A DNA stretch of 64,000 nucleotides from Gammaproteobacteria bacterium (GCA_026398875.1 JAPLSB010000023.1:93787-157786); one strand, 5' to 3'; shown: positions 36,997-46,363, counted from the first letter of the stretch. The notes: generated by a model from the letters alone, not told the origin. Program-made: numbers and translations.

Positions 36997-39069
36997 TCAG
37001 GTCATGTCGTATTTTTCGAGAACATGCTTGCCGCGCGGATACAGGCGCACTTTGGATGAGCCTGCACCGATGATCGTCGGCGCTGGCAGCCGCGCCATTT
37101 TTTCGAGGTTTGGGCAGAGCCAACGCGGGCGGTTCAACGCGCGGCCGATCGAGGTCGAGGTGCCGTGCTCCTGCCACATGAATTGAATGCGCATCAGGTC
37201 TTCGGACTTCACGAGCGTGCGACTGATGAACGCATAGACCGGGATGACCTGGGTGTAGACCCAGGTACGCCGGAACTCCGCCAGCGATTGCCCCATGCTG
37301 TTGGCCGCCGCTGATATCGGAACATATTCCTCGTCGAGCAGGCGCTTGAGGTTGCGCACGGTGTCGCCGTCGAAGACGCGACCTCGCCACAGCACGGCAA
37401 CGGGCGCGATCCAGCCACCCCGCACCACCTCGCGAAGCTGCCGGACGGAGATGTTCAGGACGGCTGCGCATTCGCGGCTGCTCATGAAGTCGGCCTGAAC
37501 TACGGTTCCGCCCGCTTTCCGACCGGCCCGTGACCGATACGGTCCGTTCAGGACTGAGACGAGGTCGATCTGAGCGAGATGCCGGCGCTTGAACACGTAG
37601 GTGATGCCGCCGTCGACATCCGGGCCGCTGACCGGATCAAGGCCGGCAGACCGCAGTCGGTTGGCGATGGTCAGCGCCGAAATCCCATTGGCTCGGGCGA
37701 CGGAGGACGCGAAGACGTAATCGACCTCGAACGCCTGAAGGCTGTCGACGCTGACCGTCCACTCGACCGCGCTCCGCGGCGTGCCCTTCGTGCCTGCGAG
37801 CAGGCGGAGATGAATGGCGCTTCGGATTGACTCGGTGTTGGTACCGAGGCGCTTAGCCACTTCTTTCAGCCCGAAGCCGGCTTCGAAAGTCACCTGACGA
37901 ACATCGGAAGCGCAGAACAAGCCGTCGAGGCCGGTGTCGGCCGGGCAGTAGTACGAGCTGATGACGCCAGCTTTGATCTTGCCGACCAGGGCGGCGAGCG
38001 ACTGCGGCCTCGGTCCGGCTCGATGAGCTGAAAGTGGCTTTTGAGACTCGCTTGCGTCAAGACAGCCCTTGACCCGCCAAAGCAACTCGTTGATTTCAGC
38101 AGCCGAGTAACGGCCATCCTCACGCCGTGCGAGATGGCCCGCCCGGACAAGCTTGTCGAACGGCACACGCTTCGTGCCGAGGACGGTCATCGCCACAGTG
38201 GCGGGCCACCAGTGGTCGTCGAGACCGCTGACCAGCATGTCGGGTGCCTCGACACCCAGCAGACGGTGCGCAGCATCGGTACAGACATGGCTCGGGCTGG
38301 CGAGCAACGGCGCAAGCGCCACACGCGGGTGCATCAGTACCGATCCTGCGGTCGCCGGCACATGGGTGATCGCCGGCCACCGGCAGCTACTGAGATCTCC
38401 AAGCGCGTTGGCTGCGAGCGACCTCGTGACTTCAAGGCCGAACGCGAGCCACGACTGAAGAACCGCCCAGACACCGCGCAAGACGTCGAGGCCGGCCTGA
38501 TCGCCGGCTTTGACGACTCGATCGAGCAAAGACGCGACCTCGCCGCCGAATTCCTGCTGGCGTGCCACCATTCCGGCGGGGTCACAGCCGCATGCCAGCG
38601 GGTCTGTTGTCGGCGTCCATGCCGTGCCACAGCAAGGGCAAGCGTCATCCAGCAGCACCTGATGCTTGGCGCATGCAATGGCCGCCTGATGGTCCCACTG
38701 GCTGACGGCAAAGCCATTTTCGAGATAACACGCCATGCAAAGCTTGGAACGACGGAACTGAAGATCGCCGACAGCGACCCGAAGGCCGTTCCACTCGACA
38801 TCGTCGGCTCGAGCGTTGCCGACGCGGTCATAGGCGACGCGCGCCGTATCTTCGGATGACAGGCCGATCGCACCAAATGTCGTGCTGAGCCGATCGGGAT
38901 TGCGCGCGACCGCCCCAAGCGCAGTGACGGAGTGATCGAGGTCGGGATTGACCGAATGGACGAAACGAATGGTGGAGCCATGGTGGTTCCCCAGCGCGCC
39001 ACGGCGCAGCACGCTGAGCGGGGATTCACCGACCTGGGGGCGGGGCGTAAACGGCAGTATTTGGCTCAT
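36997..39069 (-). CDS. tniQ: TniQ/TnsD-like target selector
   Basis: A 690-residue protein. The N-terminal TniQ domain has SPLSVLRRGALGNHH and zinc-ligand pairs (CMACY, C-KH-Q, CPCCG). The long C-terminal part has two HTH-like regions (GLKEVAKRLGTNTESIRSAI and SSRECAAVLNISVRQLREVV). Its size fits a TnsD-type protein that binds a fixed attachment site rather than a short Cascade-linked TniQ. It starts three bases after tnsC. Confidence 0.88.
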   Translation of the reverse strand: MSQILPFTPRPQVGESPLSVLRRGALGNHHGSTIRFVHSVNPDLDHSVTALGAVARNPDRLSTTFGAIGLSSEDTARVAYDRVGNARADDVEWNGLRVAVGDLQFRRSKLCMACYLENGFAVSQWDHQAAIACAKHQVLLDDACPCCGTAWTPTTDPLACGCDPAGMVARQQEFGGEVASLLDRVVKAGDQAGLDVLRGVWAVLQSWLAFGLEVTRSLAANALGDLSSCRWPAITHVPATAGSVLMHPRVALAPLLASPSHVCTDAAHRLLGVEAPDMLVSGLDDHWWPATVAMTVLGTKRVPFDKLVRAGHLARREDGRYSAAEINELLWRVKGCLDASESQKPLSAHRAGPRPQSLAALVGKIKAGVISSYYCPADTGLDGLFCASDVRQVTFEAGFGLKEVAKRLGTNTESIRSAIHLRLLAGTKGTPRSAVEWTVSVDSLQAFEVDYVFASSVARANGISALTIANRLRSAGLDPVSGPDVDGGITYVFKRRHLAQIDLVSVLNGPYRSRAGRKAGGTVVQADFMSSRECAAVLNISVRQLREVVRGGWIAPVAVLWRGRVFDGDTVRNLKRLLDEEYVPISAAANSMGQSLAEFRRTWVYTQVIPVYAFISRTLVKSEDLMRIQFMWQEHGTSTSIGRALNRPRWLCPNLEKMARLPAPTIIGAGSSKVRLYPRGKHVLEKYDMT

Positions 39070-39071
39070 GA

Positions 39072-40154
39072 TCAGGCCGCCAGCTTCATGACGTGCTGAT
39101 GAACCGCCTCGCTGCCCTCGGTGAACGGATTCATGCCGCGATCGTCCAGCACCTTCAGGAACGAAACACGCGTCTCACGCCGCTTCGCGGACGCCTTCAA
39201 CACGCGCCTCGACTCGAAGCTCTGCTCGAATCCCACCGTAAAGTCATGCATCGTGATCACGGCTGAATTACGGCGGTGAGCGCACAGTGCGGCGCGAATG
39301 ACGAGATCCTTGAGACGGCTCGGAATACCTCCGGTTGCAAGGAACAGCCGTTCGGCGTCCGCAGGGCGATCGCACAAGAACTCGGCATTCCTGAATGGCA
39401 GATCGCCTTCGCAGGCCGCGTGGAGCATCTCATCGATGAAGTCCACCATGTCGGTATTCGACTTGGTCGGAACGTCGAACGGTTCGAGCACGTGGATGCG
39501 GGTAAACCGGCGCTGAAGCTGATCGTCATCCTCGATGAGCGTCATGGCGTCAGGCGTACCCATGATCAGGACCGACACACGCGTGTCGTTGATGACGGAC
39601 TTGATCCAGTTCTGCGACTCGACCAGACGCGCGCTGTAGCGATTCCTTTTCCGTCCACCGAGCGAGAACAGGTGCTGGAACTCATCGAGTCCCACCAGCT
39701 TTACGCCGCAATCCTTCAAGAGACGGCACAGCCGCTCCGTAAGCTCAGCGCAGGTGCCCTTCAGACTCGACTTGTCGCCGAGCGCTCGGAGCATCTGGCG
39801 AGCCAGTTCTCGCGGGGTGATCTTGGCGGGCAGACTGAGCGTCAGGATTGGAACATTGACCCGGGTTCCGAGCTGGAACTCCTCGCTTCGTTCCGGAAGC
39901 TCTTGCTTCAGGATGTCGATCAGCGTCGTCTTTCCGCAGCCGGCATCGCCGATAAGAATGCCGTGGCGCGGCTCCGACAGCACTCTGTTCTCGTCGACGA
40001 TCGCGATTGCCAGTTTGCGACAGGCCTGCATCTGGGTATTGAAGACGACGTGGCTGCTGAGCTTCCGAATAATCGCTTGCTCTGCCGCGGTGAGCTTGGA
40101 TTTTTCCGGGTCGAGGAAGTTGTGAGGGTGTCCGTAGATGGTTGAGGGTGTCAT
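39072..40154 (-). CDS. tnsC: TnsC/TniB-like AAA+ ATPase
   Basis: A 360-residue transposition regulator linking the target selector to the transposase. Walker A GDAGCGKTT (69-77), Walker B LVGLDEFQHL (Asp157-Glu158) and a sensor region IMGTPDAM are visible. About 186 bp separate it from the upstream ORF, so it may have its own promoter. Confidence 0.92.
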   Translation of the reverse strand: MTPSTIYGHPHNFLDPEKSKLTAAEQAIIRKLSSHVVFNTQMQACRKLAIAIVDENRVLSEPRHGILIGDAGCGKTTLIDILKQELPERSEEFQLGTRVNVPILTLSLPAKITPRELARQMLRALGDKSSLKGTCAELTERLCRLLKDCGVKLVGLDEFQHLFSLGGRKRNRYSARLVESQNWIKSVINDTRVSVLIMGTPDAMTLIEDDDQLQRRFTRIHVLEPFDVPTKSNTDMVDFIDEMLHAACEGDLPFRNAEFLCDRPADAERLFLATGGIPSRLKDLVIRAALCAHRRNSAVITMHDFTVGFEQSFESRRVLKASAKRRETRVSFLKVLDDRGMNPFTEGSEAVHQHVMKLAA

Positions 40155-40340
40155 TTGATTCTCCTTTTCAGATGGATGGTTAAATAAGCAGGTGCCGCAA
40201 ATCTCCTGTTGTGGAAGTTGAAGAGATGGAGGCGTGAAAGCGGGCGCTGGTGAGCCAATGGCTGCTTGCAGGGTGCAGGTCTGGACGCGGCGGTTGGCCG
40301 CACTTGGCGACGGATGTCCCGCTGTTGCCTTTCGGTTAGG

Positions 40341-41084
40341 TCATGCGACGTTCCTGGTCACGGTGTATGACTTGAACTTGCGTTGCGGCAGCCGGCTTGG
40401 CTCGCGGTCAGTTAAGGTGGCGATCACCGCCGCATCCGGGATCACGCCCTGCGGCGATGCCGCTTGAACGGCGGGCACATTCTCCGGATCAGCAGGCTTG
40501 TCGGCGGCTTTTGCCGTTTTGCGCGACGGGACTTTCCGAGGGGGCTTTGGCTGCGCTTCCACAGGCCCGGCGGCCGTTGATGGCGGGTTGTCTGCGTCCG
40601 CCTGCTGCAGCCTCTGCCGCGCCAGTTCGTCCTGCAGTTGCGTCAATCGCTTGAGCGCCGCCGGGTCCTGCGCACGGCCAAGCTGCGCATAGAATTCGGT
40701 CCGCAGCCGCAAGGCCTCACCGTCCGAGAGTCGACCCAGCCGGTCTGCGAGTTCCTTGTCCTTGATTGCCTTCTTGAGGCGATTCAGTTCGCTGATCGAA
40801 AGGCCGGTGGTGAAGGACGGTTGCCTCGATAACGCCTTGAACTGGCCGATACCCCGCTCGGGGACCTCGATGTACGCGAAGCTCAGATCCAGCTCGTCGA
40901 TCCTCACCTCGACCTTGGGATCCTTGCCCATCTCACGCTGCCGAAGTTCCCAGTCGAGGAGCGCCGGGCACGAGTACTTCAGACCCGCGTACTCGACGCA
41001 GCCGCGAACTGAAGTTCGCTCGACGATATTCCTTGCCATGAACTCGGCGTCCTCGCGCGTCAGGAATCGGATCGGACGACTCAT
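40341..41084 (-). CDS. TnsB C-terminal half as a separate ORF
   Basis: A 247-residue protein. The stretch RGCVEYAGLKYSCPALL ... KVEVRIDELDLSFAYIEVP matches the beta-barrel that follows the catalytic core in Mu/TnsB transposases, and the later part is a Lys/Pro-rich tail of the sort that contacts TnsC. It begins at an ATGA overlap with the catalytic ORF and has its own GAGGT Shine-Dalgarno sequence, so it is a coupled gene and not a simple frameshift. Confidence 0.78.
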   Translation of the reverse strand: MSRPIRFLTREDAEFMARNIVERTSVRGCVEYAGLKYSCPALLDWELRQREMGKDPKVEVRIDELDLSFAYIEVPERGIGQFKALSRQPSFTTGLSISELNRLKKAIKDKELADRLGRLSDGEALRLRTEFYAQLGRAQDPAALKRLTQLQDELARQRLQQADADNPPSTAAGPVEAQPKPPRKVPSRKTAKAADKPADPENVPAVQAASPQGVIPDAAVIATLTDREPSRLPQRKFKSYTVTRNVA

Positions 41085-42433
41085 GCGTTGACCTCTTCAT
41101 TCCATACATCGATGGGTGCGCGCCCCAGGCTTCGATGTGCGCGTTGGTGGTAGATCTCATCAATCCAGGTCTGCACCGTGCCGCGAAGCGCATCGAGCGT
41201 CAGATGCGCCAGGTCTTGCGAGGGGTAATCGCCGCGTTCGGTGGGGTTCGAGAAGGTGGTGCCCGGCAGTTTGTGAATCAGATCCTCGTTGATCGTCCGG
41301 AAGAAGCGCTCGACGTGCGCCTTGCCGTTGGGCATCCGCGGTCCGCAGATCTCAAGGGTGATACCGAGATTGGAAAGGAAGCGGAGGAAGCCGGAATCCT
41401 GATAATCGGCCCCGTTATCGACGATCAGTGTCGACATGACTCCGCGCGGTCGGCCGGGGCTCTCGACCACGGCCTCCGTCATTGCCTTGAGCAGCGTGCC
41501 GCCACAGAAGGGCTGCAGGGAAATGAAAGCCCCGAGAATGCAGCGCGTACGAACATCGAGAATCACGGTCAGGAACGGACGGCCGAGGACCTTGCTCGGC
41601 GTACCGTCGGTCGGTTCGCTGACCAGCATGATGTCCATGTGCTGGCCATCAGCCATGCAAAGCTCAAGCGGCTCACGGGCGAGGATTGAGCGGCCAACCG
41701 CTCGGTGGCGGCGGTTTGCGTACGCCTTGCTATGCCGACACACATCGCGTTCGTAGGCATCGATCTTGTTGATGATCTTGCGCACGATATGGATCGACGG
41801 CATTTGCAGCTTCTCTGCCGATTCCGCGTTGTGATTGGCGATCCTGATCGCGATGTCAGCGTGAACTGCCCTCACGCAGTTTCGATGGCGGGTCAGGAAG
41901 ACCTGCTCGATCGACGCGTTGATCATCTCCAGCACAGCGCGGTCGAGGCCCGAGAAGTCCGCCCTGCTCGGTTTGGGCCGCGGCAGCAGTGCCTCATCCA
42001 TGCGGCCACCCCGAAGCCAGCGTTGAATCCAGCTTGCGATCGTCGACGCCCCTGGCGGGTCCTGATCGTCGATCTGTTCGGCGAGTTCCTTCCTGACGGC
42101 TTGGATCTTGCGCTGCGCGCACGGACTTTCCGGATGCCGACCCACGACACCATGAACGTAGTGACGCTTGCGGTTGAAGCTCGCGAGTTGCGCTTCACTC
42201 AGCGTACGCAGCGATTCATGCGCGACGGCATCGACATCACGCGGCAGGTGCTTGATCACGATCTGGTTGCTGGTCATCAAGGCATCGAGGGCCTTGAACT
42301 TGAGGTGCCTGATCGCCCCGCCTGATAGCGGCGCAAGGCGGACCTCGTCGTTTTTGACGAACGTCACCTCATAGGGTGATCCGTACATCTCGAACTGAGC
42401 CCCAGCCTGCAGCAGCGGTTTGATCTGGTTCAT
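41081..42433 (-). CDS. tnsB: TnsB catalytic part (DDE transposase)
   Basis: A 450-residue transposase with HTH region (ASTIASWIQRWLRGG) and rve core: CMADGQHMDIML (Asp262), TLIVDNGADY (Asp339) and NGKAHVERFFRTINE (Glu375). It stops just after the catalytic domain; typical TnsB proteins continue about 150-250 residues, supplied here by the next ORF. The start at 42433 has GGAGGT and lies inside the end of tnsA (65-bp overlap). Confidence 0.92.
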   Translation of the reverse strand: MNQIKPLLQAGAQFEMYGSPYEVTFVKNDEVRLAPLSGGAIRHLKFKALDALMTSNQIVIKHLPRDVDAVAHESLRTLSEAQLASFNRKRHYVHGVVGRHPESPCAQRKIQAVRKELAEQIDDQDPPGASTIASWIQRWLRGGRMDEALLPRPKPSRADFSGLDRAVLEMINASIEQVFLTRHRNCVRAVHADIAIRIANHNAESAEKLQMPSIHIVRKIINKIDAYERDVCRHSKAYANRRHRAVGRSILAREPLELCMADGQHMDIMLVSEPTDGTPSKVLGRPFLTVILDVRTRCILGAFISLQPFCGGTLLKAMTEAVVESPGRPRGVMSTLIVDNGADYQDSGFLRFLSNLGITLEICGPRMPNGKAHVERFFRTINEDLIHKLPGTTFSNPTERGDYPSQDLAHLTLDALRGTVQTWIDEIYHQRAHRSLGRAPIDVWNEEVNA

Positions 42434-43175
42434 GCGTTACCTCCAGCTGGGCGAATTCGCTCCAGGTCGTGGTGATGGGAAAGGTGAGGTCGCCGAGCAG
42501 TGCCAGCTTCTCGATGGCGTAGGCATCAAGACCCAAAGCAAGCGCTCGCATGCGAGCGTCGCGGACCGTCAGCCGCTCGTTGCCGAGATGAGACCGCAGA
42601 CGGTTTCGGTCTAAGGGATCCAGTTCGACGCGGCAACCACGCCGGAGGCATTCGCGGATCTGCCGCGCGGGCTGCTTCTCCAGCGCGACCTCGGTGATCA
42701 ACGTGTGGCGTAAGCGGGCGCGCCGGAGATCGCGCCGTACTGACCGCATGCGTTCCGTGACGGCCGGGTTCAGAAGGCGCCCTATCGGCTTAATGTCGAC
42801 CACGGTCATCGTGCCGTCGAGGTGCTCGACGACGAAATCCGGGACGTAGCTTGAGCCGCTGCGCGTGTCGATCTCGAACGGCTGCCCTCGATAACGGCGC
42901 ACGTCTGGATCGATGTCGAAGCTGGTCGCTGCCATCGCTTCGAGTCGCCCCTCACAGGGGATGAAGGCCCCGCCGTTCTTAGCCGACGAGTGCATGACGA
43001 TCCGCACGTGAGGCCGGCCGCTCCTGAACGTCCGTACGCCCTGGATGATGTTGGCGGCGTCTGCGGAGCGCCGGAACGCCGCGTAGATGCCCCGGTGAAT
43101 CGCGCGATGTCGTTCGTCGAGCACCTGCTCGAAGTCGATCGCGTTCTGATGAGGCTGGGCGGCAGATGGCGGCAT
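42369..43175 (-). CDS. tnsA: TnsA-like endonuclease
   Basis: A 268-residue restriction-type nuclease making the 5'-strand cuts that allow cut-and-paste transposition. Residues CEGRLEA (Glu75/79), YVPDFVV (Asp113) and VVDIKP (Lys129) form the PD-(D/E)xK site, preceded by SFDIDPDVRRYRGQPFEI. The start at 43175 is chosen for its GGAGG; the frame extends to 43223. Confidence 0.9.
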   Translation of the reverse strand: MPPSAAQPHQNAIDFEQVLDERHRAIHRGIYAAFRRSADAANIIQGVRTFRSGRPHVRIVMHSSAKNGGAFIPCEGRLEAMAATSFDIDPDVRRYRGQPFEIDTRSGSSYVPDFVVEHLDGTMTVVDIKPIGRLLNPAVTERMRSVRRDLRRARLRHTLITEVALEKQPARQIRECLRRGCRVELDPLDRNRLRSHLGNERLTVRDARMRALALGLDAYAIEKLALLGDLTFPITTTWSEFAQLEVTHEPDQTAAAGWGSVRDVRITL

Positions 43176-43324
43176 GCGAGTGGTTCCTCCACATGGCGCG
43201 AGCCCTTGGCGGGCTGCGCTCAACGCTGTGTTTGGAGCGGATAACGGACTTTTTGCAGCGGCTTCAGTCCGTTACGGCGGTCGGTTCTGCCACCTGCACC
43301 TTGCTGATGGGTGGCAGGCGTAAT

Positions 43325-43379
43325 TTCGCAGCAAATTGACGCGGCAAATACACGGCTTATAGTGAGATTTGCCGCGACA
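43325..43379. repeat. Transposon right end with TnsB-type sites
   Basis: Contains GCAGCAAATTGACGCGGCAAAT and, 18 bp on, ATTTGCCGC, so a 9-bp GCGGCAAAT/ATTTGCCGC dyad, ending in GCGACA at 43379. These words match the left-end core inverted. Confidence 0.65.
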
Positions 43380-43470
43380 TAAATTGGCCGAAATTTGTGA
43401 TGTAGGAGGGTCCTGCATCCAGCGGAAGAACCGGCCTACTGTTAGATGTGCCGCATACGGGAGGCATTCG

Positions 43471-44685
43471 ATGGCTCGACCAGCACGCGATCTCGCAGAA
43501 CGCGCCCGGGCATCTCTGTGGGCGAAGCTCGTCTGGACGTGGACAGGGATGAGCTTCAGGACCATCGACCTTGTGTTCATCCCGGACAGCTCTGCGGAGG
43601 GCATGCGGGCCGAAAATCGGCGTATTGGGAGCAAAAGCCTTCAGAAGGCCCGGCGCAGGGATGGCAAGGTCAGTAAGGCCATGGCTCGAATCTATCGGCA
43701 CGGAGACTCACCAGAGCGCGTGCGGTGCAGGGTCAGTGGCACCATCAACTTGGTTGACGTGATGGCACTGCAGGACCCTCGATGTGTGCACGCCAAGGAG
43801 GTGTACGACCATCCGATCTGGGCGCTTCTGTTGGGTAAAAAGAGTCCCAACCTTCCGCAGGGCGATAAGCTTCTATCCGAAGCACTCGAAAAACTCGGAC
43901 TCTTACAGTTGCTAGATCCAGCAATTGACGCAGGTGAATGGATCGTTGGGGAAACGTTCCCGGTTCGGAAGCGTGATCTTGCGCAGATCCAAGCAGGCGC
44001 AGAGTTGGTTGCCGAAACAGGATCACTTGACGCTATCCTCGTACAGGCGCTCGAATGCGGTCTTGCAGCCAATGATCTCGCATTCGACGTCGCTCAGTTA
44101 TATCTCGACGGGCTCGAAAAATCCCTGTTCAGATTTAATGAATTAGTCGATGACGACTATGTCGTCGGTACGCTTCGATCGCTCATCCATGATCGGCTGC
44201 TACGTGATCAGTGGAAGCCCACCAAGGCTTCCGACTGGTTACGCAGCAAGTTGGTGAGGGAAAGCCGAAATGCGGTCGAGGCCTCTGCTTGGACGCAAAA
44301 ATCAAATCACGATAATCCAGGAGTGGTATTCGCTTCGCCGTTAGCAAATCCTTGTCTGAATCCGCATTACCCCATCGTACGACCAGATCGGAAGCTGGAA
44401 TGGTTCGTAATGCATGTCGACTCATTGTTGAAAGCAAAGATCATCAAGGATTGCGGACCATCAGCGATTTCCGCATTCGACACCTACCCAGGCAACTGGG
44501 AAGAGCTGCTGGCTCAAATTGAAGAAAGCTTCGGCGAAGTTCGAGAAGACGTTGCCTTCTCGCAAGTTGAGAATGAGTTTGTGCTTGAGTACGGCGCGGC
44601 ATGGAAAAAACCTATCACGGAACCGCGCGACCGCCTTAGACGTTCGCGAAAACGGTCCGACATACTACCCCCGGCCAAGTCTTGA
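43471..44685 (+). CDS. Uncharacterised accessory protein
   Basis: A 404-residue protein starting MARPARDLAE with a strong GGGAGG. No domain is recognised. The N-terminus is Arg-rich (KSLQKARRRDGK), the rest acidic and helical (LVQALECGLAANDLAFDVAQLYLDGLEKS region). There is no signal peptide. GC is intermediate between the transposon cargo and the host. Just outside the proposed right end, it could be an older insertion or transposon-associated. Confidence 0.7.
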   Translation: MARPARDLAERARASLWAKLVWTWTGMSFRTIDLVFIPDSSAEGMRAENRRIGSKSLQKARRRDGKVSKAMARIYRHGDSPERVRCRVSGTINLVDVMALQDPRCVHAKEVYDHPIWALLLGKKSPNLPQGDKLLSEALEKLGLLQLLDPAIDAGEWIVGETFPVRKRDLAQIQAGAELVAETGSLDAILVQALECGLAANDLAFDVAQLYLDGLEKSLFRFNELVDDDYVVGTLRSLIHDRLLRDQWKPTKASDWLRSKLVRESRNAVEASAWTQKSNHDNPGVVFASPLANPCLNPHYPIVRPDRKLEWFVMHVDSLLKAKIIKDCGPSAISAFDTYPGNWEELLAQIEESFGEVREDVAFSQVENEFVLEYGAAWKKPITEPRDRLRRSRKRSDILPPAKS

Positions 44686-44760
44686 ACTGATTGCTGAGGT
44701 CAGATGTTCACTGCCATCGCAGACTCCGAGTAGTTTTATAGCTGGTTTGCTCGGATGTAT

Positions 44761-45315
44761 TTAGATCGGTCCGCAGTCAGCTTGGGTTTGCAGTTCGTTC
44801 AGTACCAACTCTGCACCAACTGCAGTCATCAGTAGGTCACGCGGTTCCGCCCCTCCTAGCGCGAAGTTCGGCGTTTTTAAGTAAGTCCTGGCTTCAGCAG
44901 CGCTGTTCAGCACATACGCTGCCAGCAATACGATACGTCCGACGCGCAGCGCTTTTTCGCCTTCACCAGGATCCAGATGTCTACCGATTCGTAGATGCGA
45001 CAAATTCTTGCTGAGTCCGAAGAAAGCGAGGCCCTCCTGAACGGTATCAAACGCCATCGCGATAGCTATGAACATAGCCTCCGCGGGTAACCCTTTTACC
45101 AATTCCCGGTGTAACGCGAACGAGTCAACAGGGGGCAACTTCGATGTTGAGTAGGAAGAGGATATCGCCTGATCAACAGACGGTCGCAGGTGCTTGATGC
45201 TGAGCGCAGGGCAATCTCGAACCTGCTTTCCAAGGTGATCATCGGTCAGTAACTGCAGTGCCATCGAATTTGATGTAGGCAAATCGATGCGGCAGAAGAC
45301 TATTTCAGGATTCAT
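44761..45315 (-). CDS. DUF2384 (MbcA/ParS/Xre) antitoxin-like protein
   Basis: A 184-residue protein whose C-terminal part reads LDPGEGEKALRVGRIVLLA ... EARTYLKTPNFALGG and then a short conserved end, the toxin-binding domain of Xre/MbcA/ParS antitoxins. Such proteins normally pair with a RES-domain NAD-degrading toxin, but no RES ORF is adjacent. The start has GAGGAAA. It may be an orphan antitoxin or use a different partner. Confidence 0.75.
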   Translation of the reverse strand: MNPEIVFCRIDLPTSNSMALQLLTDDHLGKQVRDCPALSIKHLRPSVDQAISSSYSTSKLPPVDSFALHRELVKGLPAEAMFIAIAMAFDTVQEGLAFFGLSKNLSHLRIGRHLDPGEGEKALRVGRIVLLAAYVLNSAAEARTYLKTPNFALGGAEPRDLLMTAVGAELVLNELQTQADCGPI

Positions 45316-45488
45316 TTTCGTGACTTTCCTCTGCAGTCAAAATATCTCGATGACGAAGTAGATCTCGTCCTTGTTCGGCGCAGGAGGGTCTTCGATTGCG
45401 GGCTGATGGGTACATGTACGCACGGCTTTGCTGGAACAAGTTGGCTGAAACGGGTTATGTTTTCTTCGCGCCACCGGATGGAAGGACG

Positions 45489-45812
45489 ATGAACGATCGT
45501 TTACAAGTTGATTTGGGCACTCCTTTGTTTCACGGTTCGCTGACTAAGCGGGTGCTCCTGGGTCTGCCAGAAGGAGCCTTCGTCATGAGCGGCGTGACGG
45601 ATGATTCAGGGGCACCTCTGTTTGCTCGGACACTGCCTCCTGCTTTCGAGCGCGAGCAACTATGGGATTCGCTAAAAGCACGCGGTGTCGCACAGCGAAA
45701 ATGCTACGTGTTCGCAAGTGCTCGAGATTACTCGGTATTCCTCGCAAGCAACCCAGTACCTCATGGTCCACCTGGGTCGCCGTTCGCGAGATCTGGCGGC
45801 CGGTTGCAGTAA
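45489..45812 (+). CDS. Hypothetical protein
   Basis: A 107-residue ORF with an excellent Shine-Dalgarno sequence (GGAAGGA, three bases before the ATG). The sequence MNDRLQVDLGTPLFHGSLTK has no recognised domain. It lies upstream of, and divergent from, the DUF2384 gene, so it could be its missing partner, but it lacks RES motifs. Confidence 0.5.
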   Translation: MNDRLQVDLGTPLFHGSLTKRVLLGLPEGAFVMSGVTDDSGAPLFARTLPPAFEREQLWDSLKARGVAQRKCYVFASARDYSVFLASNPVPHGPPGSPFARSGGRLQ

Positions 45813-45861
45813 ACGGGCACCGTAGCTCGTGCCATTTTCGGCCGCGCACGAAACAGGCTCG

Positions 45862-46005
45862 TCGGCCTACCACCCTGGCGAGATGCTGAAGGGTGTGCTG
45901 TTCGGCTAAGCGCGGGGCATCGCCTCGTCGCGCGGCATTCAGGCCTGCCGCGCGAAAGACGTGTTCATGGCGATGTCGTGTCAGAACGAAGCGCAGCTAA
46001 ATTAA
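45862..46005 (+). pseudogene. Fragment of IS1182/IS5-type transposase
   Basis: The frame reads AYHPGEMLKGVLFG*ARGIASSRGIQACRAKDVFMAMSC. This is the N-terminal pattern of these transposases (YHPxxMLKxLLYGYxxGxxSSRxIExxCRxxxxFMxLxG), with a stop in place of Tyr and no continuation. Confidence 0.6.
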
Positions 46006-46035
46006 CCTTTTCAATTCAGAACTACTGGGAGATTG

Positions 46036-46170
46036 ATGATGGCGATCAAACCAGGACCGAAGCCAATTGCGAAATCAACAGGTAAGCCTGATCAGCGTCG
46101 GCGTGACAACAAGGAGACGCCTGGAAATACGCCCTCTTTGAAACCTCATAAGCACAAGAAGGGTAAGTAG
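46036..46170 (+). CDS. Small basic protein (44 aa)
   Basis: An ORF of 44 codons with GGGAG upstream, very rich in Lys, Arg, Pro and Gly (MAIKPGPKPIAKSTG ... KPHKHKKGK). There is no Cys and no hydrophobic stretch. It could be a small nucleic-acid-binding protein. It is supported by the start signal and compact layout only. Confidence 0.45.
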   Translation: MMAIKPGPKPIAKSTGKPDQRRRDNKETPGNTPSLKPHKHKKGK

Positions 46171-46363
46171 CGGTCGCCCCGCGCTCATGATCGAGGCACC
46201 GCCTACCAATGTGTTTAAGCCGTCCCGTCCCGCGCGAAAAGGCTCGCACGGTTGGCTTAACGCAGGCGTTGAGCCTGTAGAAAAACGGCACCCCCAATCA
46301 GTCATACGTCAGCGGCGATTTCCGGTACACCGCCGTCATTGAAGCGCAGATTCCAAGATTCGA

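Larger units (their letters stand above)
34849..43379. mobile_element. Tn7-like transposon with RelA/SpoT cargo
   Basis: A transposase set tnsA, tnsB (two ORFs), tnsC, tniQ lies on the minus strand, with a cargo gene beyond tniQ. The proposed ends share an inverted core: TGTCGCGGAAAT at 34849 and, at the right, ATTTGCCGCGACA ending at 43379. Further internal sites occur at both ends. The right end lies about 200 bp from tnsA, as in Tn7. I found no matching 5-bp target duplication (AGTTA left, TAAAT right), so the exact boundaries are provisional. No CRISPR or Cas gene is present. Confidence 0.75.

Noticed and set aside
36997..43175. CRISPR-associated transposon
   Set aside because: No Cas gene and no repeat-spacer array occur anywhere in the window; TniQ is TnsD-sized.
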